The position numbers and the translations under genes were made by a program. A stretch of DNA of 64,000 bases, taken from contig JAKUCV010005632.1 in NCBI GenBank assembly GCA_028386065.3, positions 1 through 64,000 of the forward strand, given 5' to 3'. Source of the stretch: Turnera subulata. Taxonomy: Eukaryota; Streptophyta; Magnoliopsida; Malpighiales; Passifloraceae. The notes beneath the pieces were generated by a model that saw nothing but the letters and a program-made list of their open reading frames with translations, was not told the DNA's origin and made no database searches. This document shows, one piece after another, positions 54,401 through 64,000 of this stretch (its first letter is position 1; every line of letters begins with the position of its first letter).

Positions 54401-57077
54401 GGCAATTTTGCATGAGAGAGCATGCTAACAACTCTGTTGTAAATGGTTCTGTTCATTCTCTCTGCTACACCATTGTGCTGTGGTGTTTTGGGAGGTGTCT
54501 TCACTAGCTTGATGCCATAAGAGTTGCAATACTCTTCAAACGGCCCCCGATACTCGCCACCATTGTCTGCTTTAATGGCCTTCAACTTCATCCCAGTTTC
54601 TCACTCAACACTGGCATGGAACTTCTTGAAGACATCAAGCACCTGATCTTTTCTCTTCAACACAAAAGCCCACACTTTTCTAGAATGGTCATCAATAAAG
54701 GCCACAAAATACAAAGCACCTCCATTGGATCTATCACTCATGAAACAAACATCAGTGTGAACTAAATCAAGAGAATTATTTTTTCTAGATGGAGGAAAAG
54801 TATGGAAAAACACTCTATGTTGCTTGCCAACTAAACAATGAGTGCAAGATTTAGACAAGGTACCTGAAAAGTTTGGCAAGAACTCTTTCTTTGCAAGTAA
54901 TTGTAGGCCTTTCTCACTCAAGTGCCCAAGTCTCTTATGCCACAACTCCATAGAGACTTCATGCTCAACGGCATTAACTTCATCATAGCAAGGCTTTGCT
55001 TGAGTTCGGTAGAGAGTATTCTCCTTTTTCCCTTTTGCCAAGACAATTGCACCCTTTCCTCTAGTAAGCTTCCAAATCCCATTACCAAAGCTACTATGAT
55101 ATCCCTCATCATCAAGAATGCCGGTGGAGATCAAATTCAATCGAAGATCCGGAACATGTCTTACATCCTTGAGTAGCAACTTGAATCCAAGATTGGTTTC
55201 TAGACAAATATCACTGACTCCAACAATCCGAGCATCGGACTTGTTACCCATCTTCAATGAGCCAAAGTCACCACTCTTGTAGGTACTAAAGAACTCTCTA
55301 CAAGGTGTGACATGTCGGGAAGCACCAGTGTCTAAAACCTATGTATATTCTTGTTGTGCAACATTAATGCTCTCCTCCTCATATAGAAGGAAGGAATCAT
55401 CCTCGGAATCAATTGCCACTGCACTTGAATCTTCTTTGGCAACCTTCTTGCCTTCTCCCTTTTCTTGATCTCTCTTGAAGCTTCTACACTCTCTTTGGAT
55501 ATGTCCAGGCTTATCACAATAATAGCATCTAATCTCATGCTTGGATTTGGAACTTCCTCTAGGCTTCCACTCTTTCTTCTTGTCACGAGACTTGGAATAT
55601 TTCCTCCCTCGTGATTTTCTGCTCTTGCTCCTCCCTCTGTTCTCTGTAACAAGGGCCTCTGAATCAGTAGACTTAACCCCCAGTTCTTTTCTCCTGGCAG
55701 CTTCATCCATCACACTATCCTTCACTGCATCTAAAGTGAGCTTCACAGCACGAGCAGAATTGCTAAGAGATACTGTCAAAGTCTCCCAACTGTCTAGCAA
55801 AGAACTCAACAAGATCAATGCTTGCACTTTATCATCTAGATTTATCCCCAAAGTAGTCAAGAGGTTCAAGATCCCTTGGAAGTTGTTTAAGTGCTCTGAC
55901 ATATCATGCCCATCCGAATACTTCAGGTTCACCAGCCTTTTAATAAAAAAAGCCTTGTTTTGCGCACTCCGTTTCTCAAACAAATCTTCCAACTTCTTCC
56001 ACAACTCATAAACATTTGTAATCTTGCTAACATGATGAACCACACTAACATCAATCCACTTTCGGATATTAGCAACAATTTTCCTATTCAAAGAGTTCCA
56101 CTCTTTATCACTTGTACCTGCATCTTTTCGGCCTTCACACTCAATAGGCCCAAACAAGTCATTGCAATACAAGTGATCCTCCATATACATCTTCCATACA
56201 CAATAATTCGATGAAGTGAGTTTTATCAAACTAGCCTTGTCCTCCATTTTGATATGCACAAGAAACCACAAACAATGAACCTGGCTCCGCTACCAGTTTG
56301 TTGGGGAAAAACACACAAATTCAACACAACGTAATTAACGGGAATCAATTGCGCAGCGGAATAACCTAGTTAAATATTTTCCCCTCTTTGTGCCACCAAA
56401 ATGAGATATCAAACAACCAAGCAAATAGATGCTAGCAACCAAACCAACACAAACCACAACACCGAATATACGTGGAAAACCCCCAAGACAGGGTAAAAAC
56501 CACGGGACCGAAGTCCGTCAATCTTCCACTATATCAAACAATAATGGGTTCACAATCCAAGTTCTTCCCTAGAAAAAACTAGAGGCTAACGCAACAAAGG
56601 CAACATCAAGATTACAAATCTTGGCTCCAACAACAAAGTCATCACTACACTAGTGGATTACAAGCAACAAATTGAAGGAGAAGTGGGCAAATCTCACCAA
56701 ATGGGTATAACACTAATACCCGAAAACCCAGAGCTTCACGACGATCCGCTCCGTTCACTTTGTAGAGCTTGAAGAGGAGAACAACATACTTCAATTTCAT
56801 CCAAATCGGACATCGTTTGCCACCCGATCTAGGCTTGCAAAGATGAGGAACATTCCCCCATTTCTTTTCCTCTTCGGTCGTCAAAAGCCACCACTCCCCC
56901 ACTTTTTTTTTTTGCTGCAGCTAGTCTTCCAAAAATTACCACCCACACATTTCTATTTTTTTGTTTCACCAAATAGAAAAGTCACGTGTTTTGACTTAAA
57001 GGAGATGGGCCATTTTTATTTCTAGCCCAAAACAATTGTTGGTAACTTGATCCATGTGGGTTTAGACAAGCCTAACA
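51434..57077 (-). mobile_element. Ty1-copia retrotransposon 2, full length but mutated
   Basis: Two 779-base LTRs (51434-52212 and 56299-57077) with the 5-bp target duplication AGTAT (51429-51433 and 57078-57082). They differ at only about a dozen positions by eye, so this is a recent insertion. In element sense the LTR runs TGTTAGGC to CCCCAACA. The primer binding site (AACTGGTAGCGGAGCCAGG) follows the 56299 LTR and a purine tract (TTTGGAGGGGGAGATT) precedes the other. Internal gag-pol is on the minus strand. It splits a possible host gene. Confidence 0.95.
52243..56247 (-). pseudogene. gag-pol polyprotein of copia element 2, two stops and two frameshifts
   Basis: Starting at ATG 56247 (MEDKASLIKLTSSNY; the frame is open to 56271), gag contains the zinc knuckle CYYCDKPGHIQREC near 55530. 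A TAG at 55341-55339 separates it from the protease-like VLDTGASRHVTP. Integrase follows (LWHKRLGHLSEKG, CTHCLVGKQ, DNGGEYRG), with a TGA at 54603-54601. RT (LLLYVDDMLIVG near 53180-53215) and RNase H (STTEAEYISLTEG, SKHIEVRYQWIRE) complete the copia order. Frameshifts lie near 53530-53570, at a run of seven A, and near 52562-52626. Otherwise it is well preserved, consistent with the young LTRs. Confidence 0.92.
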
Positions 57078-57082
57078 AGTAT

Positions 57083-57450
57083 GCATAGGATCTCTTGCTG
57101 GGTCAAGAACATGAGGATTTTGTGGAGGTGGTGGAGGTTATTGTAGCTCATCATCAACGTGTTTCTTGATTGCATTGAGATAATCACACACTTCAACACT
57201 CAGATACTCCTTAGGTGTCAGTGCTCCTCTGCGCAGTTCTACTAATTGTTGTATAGAAGAGAGAATCTCTGTTCGTCTTTCTCCCAAACGAGACATATGG
57301 ACCCTAACGACAATTCTTGTACGCCAAACTTGTTTGGCAAAACAATTCTGATAATCCACATCAGGAAAAGCTGCACAAATCAACGACCCCAACACTTTAC
57401 CCTCGTCTTCATTAGCCATTTTCCTGAGAGAGAGAGAAAAAAAAAATTAT
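57083..57450 (-). pseudogene. 5' part of a broken gene of unknown function
   Basis: A 93-codon frame (57419-57138) begins MANEDEGKVLGSLICAAFPDV, ends HVDDELQ, and is helical and mixed-charge in character. It is preceded on the minus strand by a CT repeat ending TCTCTCAG, which may be a splice acceptor or an untranslated leader. After the TAA the same frame continues with a Pro-rich stretch (PPPPPQNPHVLDP) up to the copia 2 target site and on beyond it (51428). I do not recognise the protein. It could be a real gene inactivated by the copia and LINE insertions, or an older pseudogene. Confidence 0.4.
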
Positions 57451-58354
57451 AGGTTGCCATTACCATATGCTGCGGTTATGAAAACAAGTTCTAGAACGTA
57501 TCTATAATGGGAGTTGGGGATTAGAAACGATAAAACCAGATAATCGAGGAACAGTACTAAACCAGTTAGCAACCAAAACGTATCAAGCTACTGTCAAGTA
57601 AGTAATAATTCAAGTGTAAGCATAAATTGTGCACACACCCAAAAAAAAAAGGCTAAATGATATGTACTCAGTTCTGTAACAAAGTAGTATGTATTAGGAG
57701 GCATAATTGCAGCAGCAGTGATGAAAGTGAGCTTTTTGACTAATCGGAAAATATTAACACTTCCACAGTCATAACACTGGAAAAGGAAAATGAAGACAAC
57801 AGAAAGCCAGAAACTCTCTAAGAAAACAACTACTGCCTCTCAAACTCAAAATCAATCAATTTCCAACAACTGGGGACCAAAATAAACCAATCTCAAGATA
57901 GCAAATACGGTTACAACATGCAATATAAAATACAACAACTCCAACTACAGTTTCTGATCCAGAGAGCAAATTACTAAACTCGTTTCTTAGCTCAAAATTG
58001 GGAGAAAAAGTATGGTAAGACTTTAGGATGACAGGGCCATATTATGGATGTATAAATTATATGCACGCATACATTAGGACACACAAGAGAGATACAAGGA
58101 ACTCTCAATCTAGTTCTCTAGATAATCAGCAGGCCTCCTCGATTTTGGTTAGCTATCCTTTCCAGGATATGACACCATTAGTCCATATTTTGAATCATTA
58201 AGCGAAAAAAAGAGAGAAAAGAAATTCTAATATCTCTACAACAATGCTTCTCCTACTCCATTACAATCAAAACAACTCCACTGCACTATAGCAATCAGGA
58301 CTTTGACAGTACAATAAGCAATAAGGATGAAATTGCTAGTCCATCAAAGAAACT
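57451..58354. other. Intergenic region
   Basis: AT-rich, no coding frame or repeat recognised. Confidence 0.4.
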
Positions 58355-59590
58355 TTTTTGAAATGGCTATGGAAATATGTAACTCTGGATTCTGCATCTA
58401 CAAAAATCCCCATGTGGGCAGACTTGGTAAGAGATAACTATAGGAGTCACTCAGTTTCCTCTTGGCCAGCTTTCTGTGAAAGGAGGTCTTCTACTGTATG
58501 GAGAAATATTGTTTTGTCTGGGGAGGAATGCACGAATATTGGCGTGAAGTTGCAAGACGGTTTGAGAATTGTTTTAGGTGACAGGAGTAAGAGTAGATTA
58601 TGGACGGATAGGTGGAAGGATGGGGTCTCTTTGATGGACTCATTTCCTAGACTTTTTGCAATTTGATAACGTGAAGGATGCGGTGAAGTGGGTGGAGGGG
58701 AAATGGGAATGGGGTTGGAAGTGGAGGCGTCGTTTGTATAGCTGGGAGGAAGAGGAGCTAACTCTTCTTAACCGTTCCGTATCTGATGTCACTTTGCAGG
58801 AGAATAAGATGGATGAGTGGAAATGGAGTGCATGCCCTGGTGGCTCCTATACCGTTAAATCAGGTTATGTCTTATCCCATCGGTCGCGGCATGTTACTGC
58901 AGCAAAGCCGTGGGTTTGGTTGGGGTGTGCACCCCACAAAATTGAATGCTTTGTTTGGTTGGCAATGCATCAAGGGGTTGCTGTCAGGTCGGTTCTCCTG
59001 AGTAGAAATATTATCAGTCCGGAGGGTGCTGTTTGTCCTTTCTGTGAATTGGAAATTGAAACTCGAGACCATGTGTTCCTGAACTGCTCTCCGGTATGGA
59101 AACTCTGGTGTACCTTATGTAGTTGGTGGGGTCTCAGTTGGGCTTCGCCTTTGAGTCTTGAAGACTTTTTTGTGCAATGGATGGGGCTGGCCACTTCACC
59201 TAGGTTCAGAGCAGCATGGATGGTAATTTTCTTTAATTCGATTTGGAGCATCTGGTGGAGTAGGAACAAGTTGATCTTTGAATCAAAAGCAACAGATTGG
59301 GGTGTGATGTTTGACCTTATTTTGATGAGATCATTGTCATGGATTAAGGTGATGAGCCCTGAATTTCCTTTTTGATTTTTCTGCAGTGGTAATATGTTCT
59401 GATAATATAAAGGCTTGGAGAGGTCCTTCATGCAAGGTGAGATATGTTTAGGATCCTCTGCCAGTTTTAGGTGTGGGTATAGTTGTATTACAAAGCCATC
59501 TTTCCGATGGCTTGGCTACGGCCCTCTTCATTTCTACTCATGTAAGTATCTTTGGTATGAATAAATACATTCGTTTCATCAAAAAAAAAA
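58355..59590 (+). mobile_element. 5'-truncated LINE 3' end with zinc-binding region
   Basis: Frames 58358-58666 and 58656-59375 are one polyprotein end with a frameshift near 58660. LWTDRWKDGVSLMDSFPRLFA and SYTVKSGYVLS are typical of the region after plant LINE RT. CPFCELEIETRDHVFLNC is the zf-RVT Cys/His motif. No RNase H domain follows; the frame ends at 59375 and an A-rich tail begins near 59580. The 5' truncation at about 58355 removes RT. Confidence 0.82.
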
Positions 59591-60278
59591 ATTCAAAGAA
59601 TTTTTTTTTAAAAAAAAGATTAGGCGAATAAGATTTTGATCTCTTAAAAAAAAAAAAAAGTCGCTCACAGTTCATACTAACACGTTCTATCACGAAAACA
59701 ACACATAAAACAGTGGAAACATGTATAGTATAGATATTCCCATTGTTAATATATAAATATAAACCGAGTACAAGCAAGCATCATGTCGAGACGAAAGAAA
59801 ATTATAATTGGACAAAGTAGAGAGAATCTGCATATATAATTTTTTTGTTCTTTTGATTAAGAAGCAACTATATGAAGAAGAATAGAAAACACCAATGGAA
59901 ATTATGATTTAAGTTCAACACAAACATAGACTTGGCAGATTCAGACACCTTTCGCGCACACCTTTCGGTTCCAATGTAGTGCTGACAGAGTAGCAAGCAG
60001 ACGAGACATGTTTGAATAGGGTGGGTGCCTTCAGGCAAAACCGGCACTTATGTCGGCTAGGTTAGAAGTTGCAGCAAATATATAGCCTCCCTTTCTTTTC
60101 ATGTCAGGATTGGCTTTTAGTAATCCTCTCTGACTAAATTCTTTTTTCGTGCTTTGTTTTCATATTTCTTTCTTAACTTTTCTTTTTAATTATGGCCATA
60201 GTTTTTTCATCTTTTAGAAAGAAAAACAAAGATATATACATAACTAAAGATATATACATAACTAGTTTTTGTGCACTA
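59591..60278. other. Intergenic region before the Pack-MULE
   Basis: AT-rich with several homopolymer runs. No gene seen. Confidence 0.4.
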
Positions 60279-60709
60279 GTTACGCACAGGTAAAAAAGTT
60301 TTTCTTGTCCCTTCACTTTTTTGTTTTCGCATTTGTTATCCCTCTTCCTTTTTTTTTTTTCACTCAACATGTCCCTCAACTCTTAATTTACCGGGTCACC
60401 TTGTCCTTATTACCTCCAGCAGCCGGTTGGTGCGTATGAGACTGACACGTGTCCGTGGGGCCCACTCTTTCTGATTAAAATTATTTTTTCTTTTTATTTT
60501 TTTCTAATTAATTTCTAAAACCTATTTTTTATTCTATTTTTTCTTTTTCCTCATTTCCATTTTCTTTTTTTTTCTTATCCCGTCTTCTTCAATCTCTTCT
60601 TTTCTTCTTTCTTTTTCTTTTCTCTTCCCAAGCCACCAACCCTCCTCCCAACAAACTCAAAAGCCACAGACACACACAAACACACTAAACCCAAACCCCC
60701 CAGGCCAAA

Positions 60710-61261
60710 ATGGAGATCGAAATGAAGGGAAAAGCAATCGCCAAAACCGACGCCGCTACCTCCGAAGACGGCGGTGCTGCCAGCGGAGACGATTCGGGAG
60801 GAGGTGTTGCTGCTAGCAGGAGCGGCGGGGAGGAAAGACCGTGTGAAGGGACACCACCGTTCAAGCCCTTCCCCGGCATGCCCGTCCTCCCCTACTCCCC
60901 TCTCCGCTGCCGCAACTGCCGCCCCGTCCTGAAACCCTTCTCCGTCGTCGATTTCGAGGCCAAGATCTGGATCTGCCCCATCTGCTTCCACCGCAACCAC
61001 TTCCCCCCTCACCACGCCGCCTCCATCTCCCCGGACACCCTCTCCCCGGAGTTGTTCTCCCAGTACACCACCGTCGAGTACCAGCAAGACGACGCCTCCT
61101 CGCCCCCGCCCCTGACTTGCCTCTTCGTGGTCGACACCTGCCTCCTCGAGGAGGAGATCGGCTTCCTCAGGTCCGCCCTCTCCCAGGCGATGCACCTCAT
61201 CCCGGCTCCTTCGACCATGTCGCAGAATCCGCCTTCGCCACTGACCTCAGGCTCCGAATAG
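60710..61261 (+). CDS. Captured N-terminal fragment of a SEC23-type COPII coat protein
   Basis: A 183-aa intronless frame. Residues about 50-130 match the zinc-finger part of SEC23: LPYSPLRCRNCRPVLKPFSVV and IWICPICFHRNHFP (C-x2-C ... C-x2-C), then ELFSQYTTVEYQ. Residues about 140-165 match the start of the trunk domain (CLFVVDTCLLEEEIGFLRSAL). After about residue 165 the match ends, and the last 17 residues are unrelated. Full SEC23 is about 770 aa and activates the SAR1 GTPase in ER-to-Golgi coat assembly. This fragment lacks the Arg finger and gelsolin-like parts. The N-terminus is Gly/Ala/Asp-rich. It sits wholly inside the MULE ends; whether it is expressed is unknown. Confidence 0.8.
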   Translation: MEIEMKGKAIAKTDAATSEDGGAASGDDSGGGVAASRSGGEERPCEGTPPFKPFPGMPVLPYSPLRCRNCRPVLKPFSVVDFEAKIWICPICFHRNHFPPHHAASISPDTLSPELFSQYTTVEYQQDDASSPPPLTCLFVVDTCLLEEEIGFLRSALSQAMHLIPAPSTMSQNPPSPLTSGSE

Positions 61262-61560
61262 TCCACGTGCACACGTCCCCGCAACGAGTCTGCCCTGACA
61301 TTACCAGCAACATGGAGCACAACCTCGCTCTCAACGGAATCCAACAACGCCAACTTGGTATCCCGCCTGTGCTGATCTAGGTGGTGCTCGGCGTGATCGT
61401 CGCCTAATCGAAGGGCATCATGCAAGACCTGTTCCAACTTCCAGCGGCCATGACCGTTGGTTAAAAGCTCCTGTGAGAGAGCGACGACGGCGACTTTTCT
61501 TTTAATGTTGTGGGGAAGAGATGAGCCTAGGTTACTTCCCACATACAATACATGCTTTTT
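61262..61560. other. Second GC-rich segment in the Pack-MULE
   Basis: Still GC-rich and with long frames on both strands (for example minus 61548-61009), but no family recognised. The composition differs sharply from the AT-rich TIR side (61561-61920). It could be a piece of a second captured gene. Confidence 0.4.
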
Positions 61561-62105
61561 TCTCTAAAAACACATCGTCGTTCTGTTTTACTGGCCTTTT
61601 ATTAATTGAAAATAGAATTTAAAAATTTAAAATTGGGGAAAAAATTAGGGAAAAGAGAAAATATTTGAAGAGGTTAAAGCGTGTTTTTTTTCCTTTCCTT
61701 TTTTATTTTCTTTAAAGATTTAATCATTTTTTTTAAAAAAAGTAAAAGAATTTTTTTATTCAAAGAAACAAAATAAAAAAAAGGAAAGTGAAACAATAAA
61801 ATAATAAATTCTTTTTTTCTCTTCTATTTATTGCAAAAATTAATATAATAAAACCTTAAAAAGGATTTCTGGAAAATAAAAAATAAGAAAGAAAGAGAAA
61901 AAAGAAAAATAGAATCAACTGAAGTGGGCTCCACGGACACGTGTCAGCCTCACACGCACCAACCTGCTATAGGTGGTAATAAGGACAAGGTGACCCGGTA
62001 AATTAAGAGTTGAGGGACAAGTTGAGTGAAAAAAAAGGAAGAGGGACAACAAATGCTAAAACAGAAAAGTGAAGGGACAAGAAAAACTTTTTTACCGTTA
62101 CGCAC

Positions 62106-62697
62106 ATGGTATTTTGATTCTAAAGTTTTGTCCCAATTAATTTGGATTCAACGGGATCATGCATTTGATTACGGTGGGTGACTCTCTAAATGCTTATTCT
62201 CTAAAATTAATTATTTTAAATATATAAAGAATAATGATCAAATTATGCAAATAAAAATAACTAAATTAATTCATGAACATATCGAATAAGATGAAGAAGT
62301 AACCTGATTGCGGTTTTGTAATTCTACAATTTTTTTGTGTTTTATATTGTGTTGGTTATTGGTTATAATGTTTTTTTTTGGTGAAAATCGGGGCACTAGC
62401 CCATATTACTATTGGTTTTAATGTTAATTAGATTTTGAGGAGGAATAATAATATTAGTAATAATTACCAATTATTATAAGAGAGTAAATATTTTATAAAC
62501 TTATCACTTTATAACTTAATTTATCCTTTATGTAAATTATAAAAATTTATCAAAAAATAATTTTATATAACATTTGATGATGGGTAGAAATTAGCCTGAT
62601 GAAGCTCAACTCATTAAATAGAAATTAGCCTCAGTACTAAAAGCTCATGAAAAGAAGGTCAGGCCCACTATACAGCTTGCTAATTAGAAGGATTTAG
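62106..62697. other. Intergenic region between Pack-MULE and SINE
   Basis: AT-rich, no gene. It contains the short insertion at 62358-62425. Confidence 0.4.
62358..62425. repeat. 38-bp retroposon end with 15-bp direct repeats
   Basis: ATTGGTTATAATGTT (62358-62372) and ATTGGTTTTAATGTT (62411-62425) flank an insert that begins with poly(T) and continues GGTGAAAATCGGGGCACTAG. In the opposite sense this is a retroposon 3' end plus poly(A), truncated to 38 bases. Confidence 0.65.
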
Positions 62698-62712
62698 AAG
62701 ATACACTCGTGT

Positions 62713-62924
62713 AACCCCGATGGGTTAGATCAACTGGTTGGAGTTGTTCTAGCTTAACCAAGGGATCTCGAGTTCGAGTCTTGGGAACGCAGCACTCTAC
62801 GGGCTAGTGACGCCAACCTTTATGGTTCCCAATCATGTCATGAGCTGGATTAGTCTGGGCCCGTTATTATCCTTTAAAGGCGGATTGGCCCAGGACACCA
62901 GTGCGAAAAAAAAAAAAAAAAACC
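62713..62924 (+). mobile_element. tRNA-derived SINE with target duplication
   Basis: About 210 bases with polymerase III box A-like (GGTTAGATCAACTGG, 62733-62747) and box B-like (GAGTTCGAGTCTTGG, 62770-62784) motifs, a non-tRNA body and a poly(A) tail (about 62906-62922). The flanks share the 15-bp direct repeat AAGATACACTCGTGT (62698-62712 and 62925-62939), identical. It is therefore a recent insertion. The poly(A) tail sets it apart from the poly(T)-ended Au SINE family. Confidence 0.88.
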
Positions 62925-62939
62925 AAGATACACTCGTGT

Positions 62940-63650
62940 GCATGACAAGTGAACCGATAGCTAGCAAGGGGTACTATCATGACCGATAGCTATCGTGACC
63001 GCCAAATCGAGCCAACCTCACCTCAAATCTTAAATACCCTAAAGGATTCCAACTTCTTTTAACTTGAACCACCTTTGGCCGGGGAAAACTTTTACTAGGC
63101 ATCATCTCTTTATATTTCTACACCCCGATTGTATCCTCCTCTTAATTACTCAATAAAATTCTAGCACATATGATCATGCATGATGCAATTTTTTTTATTT
63201 GTAGCAAAATGGTTTGCAAATTGCATAACCCACCCCGTGATAATGTCTAAGATTGACATTGAATGGTTTAATGGCATATTGATCTAGAATGCATATACAT
63301 TGTGAGGGAAAATTATTTTTTTGCATATAGGAATCCTGATAACTACCCACAATTTCCATGGGCAAATCACCTTCAATCCAACAACTATCATGAATCTCTG
63401 ACTTGATGAAACACTAAGAGAGAGGTGTCATTATACTACAATTAGTGTGAGGAGAATTTTTTTTTTGTCGAAAAATGTGAGGAGAAATTATTACTACATA
63501 TAACCGACCAAGAGTTGTGAAATAAATGTGTAACAAAATGTCCTAAAATGATATTCCCTCTTTTAAAATTTAAGATTTAATGATATGAGAATTTTTCATC
63601 TATATAGTAATTCCCAATTCGATAGTCTACGGAATGTATGGCATATTGTA
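62940..63650. other. Intergenic region right of the SINE
   Basis: AT-rich; no gene identified. A micro-insertion lies at 63446-63486. Confidence 0.4.
63446..63486. repeat. 19-bp poly(T)GTCG micro-insertion with 11-bp direct repeats
   Basis: TGTGAGGAGAA occurs at 63446-63456 and 63476-63486, identical, around TTTTTTTTTTGTCGAAAAA. The poly(T)GTCGAAA core is the same as in the inserts at 22958 and following. Confidence 0.6.
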
Positions 63651-63659
63651 AGACATGAC

Positions 63660-64000
63660 GCGCGGCCGTGCAAGTACAAATAAATATGTCATCTGCTAAC
63701 TTTTCTGGTCCTCCAAGGAAGAAAGACAATCATATATAAGAAATTCTTTCGATTCCAAAGAGAGGATAAATAATTAATCACTTTTAGTTTTAGATAAGTA
63801 GTCAAACCAAATCAGAACCCAAATTGTTTTTGCCAGTTTTTCTGGCAAAAAGGTTGAGCAGCTTCTTTCAATTTCGATGTTATGATTATGTCAGCCAACA
63901 CGTCAAGAATTCAAAACAATGCTTTGAAGTTCCTAGTGCTCGGTGGAGTGCTCTACACTTTCATTTAATTAATTTATTAATGAATACCACATTCCATCTT
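63660..64000 (+). promoter_or_regulatory. Promoter-type duplicate of the GST gene 4 upstream region, with as-1-like site
   Basis: Roughly 63740-64000 is the inverted match of about 40880-41130, the upstream region of minus-strand GST gene 4. The as-1-like site is at 63889-63905 (on minus TGACG, seven bases, TGACA). About 63670-63720 also matches sequence upstream of GST gene 3 (near 37050-37100). A plus-strand GST gene therefore probably begins just beyond the window edge. Confidence 0.6.

Larger units (their letters stand above)
60288..62096. mobile_element. Pack-MULE with captured SEC23-like sequence
   Basis: Left end 60288-60466 is the inverted complement of right end 61923-62096 with few differences: both carry GGTAAAAAAGTTTTTCTTG at the outer edge and CTGACACGTGTCCGTGG inside. 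The flanks share the 9-bp direct repeat GTTACGCAC (60279-60287 and 62097-62105). TIRs of about 175 bases with a 9-bp duplication are diagnostic of Mutator-like elements. The 1.8-kb element has no transposase. Instead it carries a GC-rich piece of a cellular gene, so it is a Pack-MULE. Near-identical TIRs suggest recent activity. Confidence 0.92.

Noticed and set aside
61009..61548. 179-codon minus-strand frame in the Pack-MULE
   Set aside because: Its first third is not recognisable and the rest is antisense to the SEC23-like frame, so it is probably compositional. The region 61262-61560 is kept only as a possible second captured segment.
62733..62784. Possible tRNA gene
   Set aside because: Box A and box B are present, but there is no full cloverleaf. 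The poly(A) tail and target duplications show it is a SINE.

Overview
The window looks like nuclear DNA of a eudicot flowering plant. The genes have short GT-AG introns, tau-class glutathione S-transferases occur in tandem, and the space between genes is filled with nested plant-type Ty1-copia, Ty3-type, LINE, SINE and MULE elements. No bacterial, organellar or viral gene set is present. One N lies near 17703.

Layout. 1-460 is the 3' end of a LINE. 567-13444 is a small MULE-like inverted-repeat element (about 0.8 kb before interruption) split by a Ty3-type LTR element at 883-12941 that lacks gag and pol. Its right-hand LTR is itself split by an opposite-facing solo LTR (8494-11190, 5-bp target duplication). 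13957-16290 is the gene for mitochondrial ribosomal protein uL24 (minus). 18147-19424 is a three-exon gene of unknown function (plus). 21577-40789 holds four apparently intact tau GST genes and one GST pseudogene. They are separated by a decayed copia element (about 23550-27420), a second copy of the Ty3-type element (27594-32826), another LTR-like fragment and a LINE. 41990-47567 and 51434-57077 are two copia elements with target duplications and inactivating mutations. Between them is a LINE split by a solo LTR. 58355-59590 is a LINE 3' end. 60288-62096 is a Pack-MULE carrying a SEC23-like fragment. 62713-62924 is a tRNA-type SINE. The last 350 bases duplicate a GST promoter, so another GST gene probably lies just outside.

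The most unusual content is in the two Ty3-type elements. Each has long LTRs, a primer binding site and a polypurine tract, but instead of gag-pol an internal region of about 2.4-2.5 kb with two intact genes on the strand opposite to the LTRs. Gene A (125 aa) is basic and nuclear-type. Gene B (227 aa) joins an unrecognised N-terminal domain to the start of a LINE endonuclease domain. Each gene has its own TATA box (weak in gene B of copy 2). Gene B occurs a third time, again antisense, inside the unrelated decayed copia element. It is exactly colinear there and rich in synonymous changes, which implies long purifying selection on an accessory gene shared by two retroelement superfamilies.

Other structure: arrays of hairpins in the Ty3-type LTRs whose arms change in compensation; a 73-bp periodic array of a perfect 12-bp palindrome in a copia LTR; and about ten very short insertions (14-46 bp, mostly poly-A/T) each flanked by 10-18-bp direct repeats, probably extreme 5' truncations of LINE insertions.
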